Source: a virus. From it: DNA of 30,763 bases. The notes beneath the pieces are model-generated. The model ran no database searches. It saw only the letters and a list, made by a program, of their open reading frames with translations, and was not told the DNA's origin. The stretch spans positions 1-30,763 of IMG/VR virus record IMGVR_UViG_3300032242_000320, one strand, 5' to 3'. Position numbers and translations under genes: made by a program. Below, in pieces: positions 9,250 to 14,482 of this stretch. Numbering within the stretch: position 1 is the stretch's first letter; the number at the start of each line of letters is the position of its first letter.

Positions 9250-10455
9250 ATGGCTACTTATTCTGGCACTAATGCCTACACTGGCACTGGTTCGGGCACA
9301 CTAGGTGGTACTACAGGTGGTGCTGGTCTCGTCCAGCAAGCCTATGACCGACTAGTTGAGTTCGCACTTCGTGCACAGCCACTCATCCGCGATGTAGCGG
9401 ACAAAAAGCCAGTGCAGCAGTCTATTCCAGGTGCAACTGTTTCATTGCAGATTTACAAGGATCTTGATAAGATCACTTCAACTCTTCAAGAAACTCCTGA
9501 CCTAGATGCTGTTGCTCTTGGAACACCAGATATCATTAACCTAACCCTTAATGAATATGGTAATGCTGCAATTACGACTCGTCGTTTGCAGTTGTTCTCT
9601 CTTGCAGACGTTGATCCTGCTGTTTCAAACATCATTGCTTGGAACATGGCAGATTCGATTGACGATGTTGCACAGACAGAACTACTAAATGGTACTAACG
9701 TTATCCGTCAGGGTGGACGTACCTCAACTGGTGCTATCACTGATGCAGACGTATTCAATGCTGCTGCTGCTCGTAAGACCGTAGCAAAGCTACGTGCTAA
9801 CAAGGCAATCTACCGTAAGGGTAGCATGTACTGGGCTGGTATCCATCCTGAAGTATCTCACGATCTTCGTAAGGAAACTGGTGGCGGTGCTTGGCGTACG
9901 CCACACGAGTACCAGACCAACGATCAGATCTGGGCTGGAGAAATCGGTTCATTTGAAGGTGCTTACTATGTTGAGTCTCCTCGTCTGTACTCTTCAGTTG
10001 ATGGTACTACCAACTCTGCACTAAGCACTACCTTCACTGCTGCTACTGCTACTGCTACTGTTGGTAACTCAGGTGGTTATACCTTTGCTACTACCGTTTC
10101 TATGGTTGGTACTGCAAAAGTTGGAGATAAAGTTGGTGGTACTGGTATTGCTACTGCTGCCAAGATCACTGCATTCTCTGTAGATGGTCTAACTGTAACT
10201 GTTGACACTGCTAACACTGCAGCAGTCTCAGGAACAATCACCATTACACCTATCACCAAGGTATACCGCACGTTCTTCGCTGGACAGCAGGCTTTGGCTC
10301 AGGCTGTAGCGGAAGAACCACACGTAGTTATTGGTCCAATCACCGATAAGCTACAGCGTTTCCGTCCAATCGGTTGGTACGGTGTGCTTGGTTTCAAGCT
10401 ATACCGTCAGGCTGCACTATACCGTGTAGAAAGCTCATCGAGCATTCAGGTTTAG
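9250..10455 (+). CDS. Major capsid protein, N4-gp56-like
   Basis: A 401-residue protein with a strong ribosome binding site (AAGGAG, eight bases before the ATG). After a Gly/Thr-rich tip, residues of about 25-240 and 338-401 read like the HK97-fold coat proteins of the N4-gp56 family, for example AYDRLVEFALRAQPLIRDVA, the central GIHPEVSHDLR and the late VYRTFFAGQQALAQAV and FRPIGWYGVLGFKLYR. Residues of about 246-337 form a separate Ala/Thr/Val/Gly-rich beta segment that looks like an inserted surface domain. Codon choice is noticeably different from the neighbours, with more C- and G-ending codons, as expected for a very highly expressed gene. The family call is from pattern recognition, not a search. 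Confidence 0.85.
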   Translation: MATYSGTNAYTGTGSGTLGGTTGGAGLVQQAYDRLVEFALRAQPLIRDVADKKPVQQSIPGATVSLQIYKDLDKITSTLQETPDLDAVALGTPDIINLTLNEYGNAAITTRRLQLFSLADVDPAVSNIIAWNMADSIDDVAQTELLNGTNVIRQGGRTSTGAITDADVFNAAAARKTVAKLRANKAIYRKGSMYWAGIHPEVSHDLRKETGGGAWRTPHEYQTNDQIWAGEIGSFEGAYYVESPRLYSSVDGTTNSALSTTFTAATATATVGNSGGYTFATTVSMVGTAKVGDKVGGTGIATAAKITAFSVDGLTVTVDTANTAAVSGTITITPITKVYRTFFAGQQALAQAVAEEPHVVIGPITDKLQRFRPIGWYGVLGFKLYRQAALYRVESSSSIQV

Positions 10456-10473
10456 TACGGTTAGTCTTATTCC

Positions 10474-10492
10474 TCACCCACAAGGTGGGGGA
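10474..10492 (+). terminator. GC-rich hairpin after the capsid gene
   Basis: The arms CCCAC (10477-10481) and GTGGG (10485-10489) form a 5-base-pair stem with a three-base loop. The pairing can extend by C-G and T-A across one A-G mismatch. It sits 22 bases after the capsid stop. There is no clean T-run after it, so it may be a weak terminator, an RNA 3'-end stabiliser or a processing site that keeps capsid message more abundant than downstream genes. Confidence 0.4.
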
Positions 10493-10527
10493 TAGGGCTA
10501 GTTGTATTAACTAACGATTGGATTATC

Positions 10528-10776
10528 ATGTATCTTTTTAATACTCCCACTGTAGAAGAGAACCTTGACGTTCGTGATCGTTTGTTTATGCGTACACATT
10601 TAACTCGTGCTGTCAGTGTTCTTAAAATTGAAGGGGAATATTACGAGATGCGTTATCCATCACAAGACGAAATTGCTGAAGCACAGATTGTTTATCAAGG
10701 TGGACATGAGTATCATGTCAGTGATGCTGAAGCTGCAGACTTAATTGCTGCTGGTTATGAAGTGACTGCTTTGTAA
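10528..10776 (+). CDS. Small hypothetical protein after the capsid gene
   Basis: An 82-residue acidic protein. It contains VRDRLFMRTHLTRAVSVL, then a short beta segment EGEYYEMRYPSQDEI and a C-terminal YHVSDAEAADLIAAGYEV that looks like a compact alpha/beta fold. The start has no strong ribosome binding site (GGATTATC upstream), and its stop overlaps the next start (TAATG at 10774-10778). Genes in this position are often head-completion or capsid-decoration proteins, but I see no sequence evidence for either. Function unknown. Confidence 0.75.
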   Translation: MYLFNTPTVEENLDVRDRLFMRTHLTRAVSVLKIEGEYYEMRYPSQDEIAEAQIVYQGGHEYHVSDAEAADLIAAGYEVTAL

Positions 10777-11057
10777 TGAATACAGCAATAACTTTTCAAA
10801 TTTTAGGTAGCATTTCAATGGCGATTGGTATCTTAACTGTTGTAGGTAAAATATTAATTGTTAAACCATTGAAGGACTACATTGAAGAACAGACTCATAG
10901 CATCCAGCCACATGCGAATGGTGGTAAGTCTTTACCTGATATTGCTAAGAATGTAATTGAAATTAAATCTAATCTTGAAAATTTGTCACATCAAGTTGAT
11001 CGTGTTGAAACAAGACTTGATACTCACATTGAACAACATGTTAAAGGAGAAGCATAG
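10776..11057 (+). CDS. Small membrane protein with coiled-coil tail
   Basis: A 93-residue protein. Residues of about 8-30 form one hydrophobic helix (ILGSISMAIGILTVVGKIL), followed by a linker and a predicted coiled coil from about residue 55 to 90 (IEIKSNLENLSHQVDRVETR) with a regular heptad. The layout, one membrane anchor and a cytosolic coiled coil, resembles small actinophage membrane proteins of the DUF2746 kind; I offer that comparison with low certainty. It overlaps the previous stop and the next GTG start (TAGTG). It could be an accessory lysis or virion-anchoring protein, but its place between capsid and fibre genes gives no clear answer. Confidence 0.75.
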   Translation: MNTAITFQILGSISMAIGILTVVGKILIVKPLKDYIEEQTHSIQPHANGGKSLPDIAKNVIEIKSNLENLSHQVDRVETRLDTHIEQHVKGEA

Positions 11058-11398
11058 TGTCTGCAGGTACTTATAATATTAAAGCTGACCAAGGTTCTAC
11101 TTTTGTATTTAGTTTTACAATTAGTACTAGTGGTACTCCTTGGAATCTTACTGGCTATTCTGCACGTATGCAGGTTCGTGCTAGTACACAAGCTACAACA
11201 ACTGTACTTAATCTTGTTAGTCCAACAGATATTACTTTAACATCTGCTGGTGTAGTTACTGTTACTGTTAATGCAACTACCATGGCTGCTGCTACTGCTG
11301 GTACATTTGTATATGATCTTGAAGTTCAAAGTGGTAGTGGTATAGTTACTAGATTACTACAAGGTAAGTTTATTATTACACCAGAGGTGACACGATAA
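11057..11398 (+). CDS. Fibre/baseplate-type beta protein (BppU-like N-terminal module)
   Basis: A 113-residue all-beta protein starting at a GTG that overlaps the previous stop, with AAGGAG well placed upstream. The sequence YNIKADQGSTFVFSFTIS, then WNLTGYSARMQVR, then FVYDLEVQSGSGIVTRLLQG is typical of the N-terminal immunoglobulin-like module found in phage fibre and baseplate upper proteins, where it attaches receptor-binding parts to the virion. Here it stands alone and is translationally linked to the collagen-like fibre gene (stop and start within TAATG at 11396-11400), so it probably serves as the adaptor for that fibre. The family assignment rests on pattern recognition. Confidence 0.75.
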   Translation: MSAGTYNIKADQGSTFVFSFTISTSGTPWNLTGYSARMQVRASTQATTTVLNLVSPTDITLTSAGVVTVTVNATTMAAATAGTFVYDLEVQSGSGIVTRLLQGKFIITPEVTR

Positions 11399-12840
11399 TG
11401 TCAACAGATATTGTTGTTAGTGAATCTGTAACTGTAGTTAATATTGATGGTACTACTAATGTTAACAATGGTACTACTACTGTAACCATATCCAATGCAC
11501 AAGGTGCACAAGGACCTACAGGAGCTAAAGGCGATACTGGAGCGACTGGTCCCGCTGGTCCTACAGGACCCACAGGGGCAACTGGAGCGACAGGAACAAC
11601 TGGCGCAACTGGCAACGGCATTTCCAGCATTGTGCGCACGTCAGGCACGGGCGCTGCTGGTACGACTGACACGTTTACTATTACGTACACCAGCGGAGCG
11701 ACTACTACTTTTCAAGTTTACAATGGTTCGAATGGTACAAACGGCACTAATGGAACAAACGGAACAAATGGCACTAACGGTCGTGGTATAACTTCCATCA
11801 TTCGCACGTCTGGGACTGGTGCGGCTGGTACAACAGACACTTATACAATTACTTACACAGATGCGTCCACAACCACTTTTAACGTTGTCAATGGTGCTAA
11901 TGGAACGAATGGTACTAACGGTACTAACGGTACTAATGGTACTAATGGTACTAATGGTCAAGGTTACACACAACGTGGTGCATGGGTATCAGGTACAAGT
12001 TATGTACCGTATGATGTTGTTTATTACAATGGCACAACTTATTCTTGTATTCTTGCGACTTCAAGTAATGACCCAACATATACAACATATTGGCAAAAAA
12101 TGGCTCTGGGTATGGGAGCGCCATATGTTTATAATGCTCTAGATACTTATAATGTTGGAGACATTGTTACTCGTAACGGTTCATCTTATTACTGTATTCG
12201 CACTGCAACAGGATTTGCTCCACCAAATACAACTTACTGGTCTTTGCTTGTGTCTGTTGGAGCAACTGGAGCCACTGGCGCAACAGGTCCAATGGGTATT
12301 AATACACCTTCATTTTGGTATGCACCAACAAGTACATATACAACTCCTACATTATCTGCTGGTGTTTTAGTTACTCCATTTTCTGGAATTGCTAATGGTG
12401 TTACTGTTGGAAATAGTAAAACATATTGGGTTGAAGGAATTTTATCTGGATACTTTAGTCATAGTCCAGCAACAACAACAGGACTTCGTATACAAATGCA
12501 AGGTGATGCAGTTGCAAATGTAAATTTTAATTTCGTACAAGCAGGTTTGCTTGGTGCAAGTGCAAGCGGCACCTGGTTAAGTACTAATGAATTTACAAGT
12601 TATATAAATGGAACAACTTCGTGGATTACAGGTGGAACTACTGCTTCATCTGGAACACAAGCACAAGTTACTATTGCTTTTAGAGGAATTTTAAGAACAG
12701 CATCAACAGGTTCTTACTTTTTGCCAAAGATTGGTTTGTCTGCAGTATCAGGTAGTACATGGACAACTACTCGTGATTCTTATTTAGCATTAACTGAACT
12801 TGGTTCTGACACTACTACGTCATTAGGCACGTGGTCATAG
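11398..12840 (+). CDS. Collagen-like fibre protein with chitin-binding-type modules
   Basis: A 480-residue fibre. Order: short beta N-terminus; collagen repeat of about residues 34-72 (GPTGAKGDTGATGPAG); a beta module beginning GISSIVRTSGTGAAG; an NGT triplet array (109-129); a second copy of the beta module (GITSIIRTSGTGAAG); a second NGT array (165-188); two carbohydrate-binding-like modules (WVSGTSYVPYDVVYYNGTTY and YNALDTYNVGDIV) that resemble CBM5/12; a short second collagen tract (GATGATGATGPMG); and a beta C-terminal domain. Such proteins form trimeric fibres that bind cell-surface polysaccharide. It is likely attached through the preceding small beta protein. GC content rises visibly around 11500-11720, suggesting that part of the gene came from elsewhere. 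Confidence 0.85.
   Translation: MSTDIVVSESVTVVNIDGTTNVNNGTTTVTISNAQGAQGPTGAKGDTGATGPAGPTGPTGATGATGTTGATGNGISSIVRTSGTGAAGTTDTFTITYTSGATTTFQVYNGSNGTNGTNGTNGTNGTNGRGITSIIRTSGTGAAGTTDTYTITYTDASTTTFNVVNGANGTNGTNGTNGTNGTNGTNGQGYTQRGAWVSGTSYVPYDVVYYNGTTYSCILATSSNDPTYTTYWQKMALGMGAPYVYNALDTYNVGDIVTRNGSSYYCIRTATGFAPPNTTYWSLLVSVGATGATGATGPMGINTPSFWYAPTSTYTTPTLSAGVLVTPFSGIANGVTVGNSKTYWVEGILSGYFSHSPATTTGLRIQMQGDAVANVNFNFVQAGLLGASASGTWLSTNEFTSYINGTTSWITGGTTASSGTQAQVTIAFRGILRTASTGSYFLPKIGLSAVSGSTWTTTRDSYLALTELGSDTTTSLGTWS
11722..11784 (+). repeat. Nine-base repeat array, first NGT tract
   Basis: Seven in-frame nine-base units encode Asn-Gly-X triplets, mostly NGT. The synonymous codons are mixed (AAT/AAC, GGT/GGC/GGA, ACA/ACT), so the DNA units are not identical even though the peptide is. 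Confidence 0.85.
11890..11958 (+). repeat. Nine-base repeat array, second NGT tract
   Basis: Seven full units and one partial unit encode Asn-Gly-X triplets, mostly NGT. The later units are nearly identical in DNA (AATGGTACT or AACGGTACT), which points to recent expansion by slippage or recombination, unlike the first tract. Confidence 0.85.
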
Positions 12841-12944
12841 TGTCTAAATGTCGTAGTGGTTGTCCTACACAGGACCATGAGTCCTATGGTGACTGTTTAA
12901 AAGAATCAAGTATCAACATAGATAAGACTAGCTTAAGGAGTTAA
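12840..12944 (+). CDS. 34-residue cysteine-motif protein, short paralogue of the next gene
   Basis: A GTG start overlaps the stop of the fibre gene (TAGTG). The product begins VSKCRSGCPTQDHESYGDCL and ends after 34 residues at TAA 12942-12944. This is closely similar to the start of the following protein (CRTGCPTQDHGSWGDCL), including all three Cys and the His, so the two are tandem paralogues. The ribosome binding site of the next gene (AAGGAG) lies inside its last codons. It has no strong ribosome binding site of its own and would depend on coupling. It could be a real small metal-binding protein or the remnant of an incomplete duplication. Confidence 0.6.
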   Translation: MSKCRSGCPTQDHESYGDCLKESSINIDKTSLRS

Positions 12945-12945
12945 T

Positions 12946-13206
12946 ATGTCTTGTCGCACTGGTTGTCCTACACAAGATCATGGATCTTGGGGAGACTGTC
13001 TTCGTGCTTCTAATCTTCAACTTAATCCTGGAGATGCCAATGGCAATCTTGTTGCTAATGGTTGGACTAATAAAAAGTGGGATAAAGAGTTAGACTTGTA
13101 TGCTTCTGCAAGGAAGCAAGGTATTCAACCTGATGGTACAAGTACTGCAAAAATCCAGAAAGCTCTGGATATTAGTGAGAAGACAGGTGTTGCTTATGGC
13201 AGCTAA
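12946..13206 (+). CDS. Small protein with N-terminal Cys/His motif
   Basis: An 86-residue protein with a very good ribosome binding site (AAGGAG, five bases from the ATG). The N-terminal motif C-x3-C-x4-H-x5-C (CRTGCPTQDHGSWGDC) looks like a small zinc-binding knuckle. The C-terminal part, KWDKELDLYASARKQGIQP and IQKALDISEKTGVAYG, is helical and of a kind I associate with small actinophage structural-region proteins of unknown function. The stop overlaps the start of the next basic protein by 11 bases. No function is assigned. Confidence 0.8.
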   Translation: MSCRTGCPTQDHGSWGDCLRASNLQLNPGDANGNLVANGWTNKKWDKELDLYASARKQGIQPDGTSTAKIQKALDISEKTGVAYGS

Positions 13207-13360
13207 ACATCCAGGGTTCAAGGCAGTGCAGTCTAGCATTGCTAAGAAACAAGGTGTCAGTAAGAAAGCAGCTGGTGCTATCCTAGCGAGTTCATCTCGT
13301 AAGGCTTCTGCTACTGCTAAAAAATTAAATCCAAATCTAAAGAAAGTTAAAGGTAAATAA
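13196..13360 (+). CDS. Small basic helical protein
   Basis: I chose the ATG at 13196 (AGGTG six bases upstream), giving 54 residues, rather than an earlier in-frame start that would lie deep inside the preceding gene. The sequence MAAKHPGFKAVQSSIAKK, then GVSKKAAGAILASSSRKAS and a Lys-rich tail, is strongly basic and helical. Such small proteins recur in phage structural regions without assigned role; nucleic-acid contact in the virion is plausible from charge alone. Confidence 0.75.
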   Translation: MAAKHPGFKAVQSSIAKKQGVSKKAAGAILASSSRKASATAKKLNPNLKKVKGK

Positions 13361-13361
13361 T

Positions 13362-13595
13362 ATGGCAATGGCAAAGAAGGCCGTTAAGAAGTCAGCACCC
13401 ATGTCTGCTGCTGCTGATCGTAAGCAGGATGCTAAGGCTATGAAGGGTATGGCTCCAAAGGCTAAGGCAGCATTTAAAAAAGCTGACATGGCTATGGATA
13501 AGAAGAAGCCATCTGCTAAGGCAGACATGAAGATGGACAAAGCTCTTGCATCTAAAGTAAAGAAGCAGTTTCCAATGAAACGTGGCGGTAAATAA
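13362..13595 (+). CDS. Lys/Ala/Met-rich histone-like protein
   Basis: A 77-residue protein made mostly of Lys, Ala, Met, Asp and Ser, for example AKKAVKKSAPMSAAADRK and KMDKALASKVKKQF. It carries a large net positive charge and resembles the disordered tail of histone H1 or bacterial Lys/Ala-rich nucleoid proteins. An AAAGG site precedes the ATG. Placed among virion genes, it may be packaged with DNA to neutralise charge, or act as a nucleoid-binding factor after entry. That role is inference from composition; low-complexity sequence makes homology unreliable. Confidence 0.75.
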   Translation: MAMAKKAVKKSAPMSAAADRKQDAKAMKGMAPKAKAAFKKADMAMDKKKPSAKADMKMDKALASKVKKQFPMKRGGK

Positions 13596-13597
13596 TT

Positions 13598-13744
13598 ATG
13601 GCTAAACCAATTCAACCATCTATTGATTTTAAAATTCCACCACGAGTTCGTACAACTCGCAACGATACTTCAAATGTAAATCCAATTAATAAACCAAAGT
13701 TTGGTCCAGAAGTACCAATCATTACAAAGACAAGGGGAAAGTAA
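13598..13744 (+). CDS. 48-residue hypothetical protein
   Basis: The ATG at 13598 lies just after the previous stop, and the frame runs to TAA at 13742-13744. The product is MAKPIQPSIDFKIPPRVR followed by a Thr/Asn/Pro/Lys-rich stretch, rich in Pro and basic, with no hydrophobic core, so it is probably extended or disordered. The next gene's ribosome binding site (AAGGGG) is inside its end. Tight spacing on both sides and continuous small-gene packing support it as real. Function unknown. Confidence 0.6.
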   Translation: MAKPIQPSIDFKIPPRVRTTRNDTSNVNPINKPKFGPEVPIITKTRGK

Positions 13745-13745
13745 T

Positions 13746-13949
13746 ATGCCACTACATGTAGAACTAACAGGTAAGACACAGCAAAAAGCAAAGAACCCAA
13801 GTGCTGCTGGTATGGGTAAGTGGAAAGGTGACACTAGCAAAGTAGGATCTGTTGCTAGTCCATCAGGCTACAAGACTCGTACATCTGCAGTTGATATGGG
13901 AGCAGTGCACCCTGACTTTAAGTCAAAGGGAAAGACTCTAGCTAACTAA
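13746..13949 (+). CDS. 67-residue hypothetical basic protein
   Basis: I chose the ATG at 13746 because AAGGGG lies at good distance and because an earlier in-frame start would overlap the previous gene. The product, beginning MPLHVELTGKTQQKAKNPS, is rich in Lys, Gly, Ser and Thr, with GMGKWKGDTSKVGSVASPSG in the middle and AVDMGAVHPDFKSKGKTL at the end. No fold is obvious. It belongs to the run of small basic genes between the fibre and the large candidate effector. Confidence 0.7.
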   Translation: MPLHVELTGKTQQKAKNPSAAGMGKWKGDTSKVGSVASPSGYKTRTSAVDMGAVHPDFKSKGKTLAN

Positions 13950-13950
13950 T

Positions 13951-14235
13951 ATGAATAAGCCTGATCCTCGTCTTAAACGTGCTGGTGTATCTGGTTACAA
14001 TAAACCTAAGCGTACACCTAGCCATCCTACTAAGTCTCATGTTGTTGTGGCTAAAGAAGGTAGTCAAGTTAAGACGATTCATTTTGGGCAACAGGGTGTC
14101 TCTGGCTCTCCTAAGAAATCAGGGGAGTCAGAGGCATACCGTAAACGTCGTGAAGCTTTTAAAGCACGACATGCAAGTAACATCGCTAAAGGCAAAATGT
14201 CTGCAGCGTATTGGGCAGATAAGGTGAAATGGTAA
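13951..14235 (+). CDS. Conserved phage protein, DUF6321-like
   Basis: A 94-residue basic protein. The order is PDPRLKRAGVSGYNKPKRTP, then SHVVVAKEGSQVKTIHFGQQ, then YRKRREAFKARHASNIAKGK and a C-terminal MSAAYWADKVKW. This pattern is one I recall from a conserved phage family of unknown function (DUF6321-type); the family name is from memory and should be treated as tentative. There is no strong ribosome binding site directly before the ATG, so coupling to the upstream gene is likely. The stop overlaps the next start (TAATG at 14233-14237). Confidence 0.75.
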   Translation: MNKPDPRLKRAGVSGYNKPKRTPSHPTKSHVVVAKEGSQVKTIHFGQQGVSGSPKKSGESEAYRKRREAFKARHASNIAKGKMSAAYWADKVKW

Positions 14236-14474
14236 TGGCTGTTGGTTTACAGTTTAATTTAAATCGTGTCATTGGTAATACCATGACTGGTCCTACTTGG
14301 TATGACGCACAGAAAGCAGCCAATGTCTGGGCTAATACTACTACTTACTTAGATCTTCTTGGTGCTCTTAATTACAAAGCTGGCACTTCAGGTCTTGGTC
14401 TTAATGCTGTATGCAATCTTCTTGCTGGTACAACCAATTTAGATTCTGATGGTGCATCAGAGTTCTTTAGTTAA
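14235..14474 (+). CDS. 79-residue hypothetical protein
   Basis: I prefer the ATG at 14235, which overlaps the previous stop and has AAGGTG at better distance than the ATG two codons earlier (14229). The product begins MAVGLQFNLNRVIGNT and continues TWYDAQKAANVWANTTTYLD, then LGLNAVCNLLAG, with an acidic end. It looks like a small soluble helical protein with one Cys. It directly precedes the 902-residue gene and may be its partner in the virion, but nothing in the sequence proves this. Confidence 0.7.
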   Translation: MAVGLQFNLNRVIGNTMTGPTWYDAQKAANVWANTTTYLDLLGALNYKAGTSGLGLNAVCNLLAGTTNLDSDGASEFFS

Positions 14475-14482
14475 GGATAGTA

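Noticed and set aside
11376-11973. Minus-strand open frames and a possible CRISPR-like repeat in the fibre gene
   Set aside because: The repeats are short in-frame units (Gly-X-Y and NGT codons) without spacers, so they are protein repeats; the opposite frames are shadows.
13090-13615. Minus-strand open frames opposite the small basic genes
   Set aside because: They arise from Lys/Ala-rich codons, have no ribosome binding site and lie against well-supported plus-strand genes.
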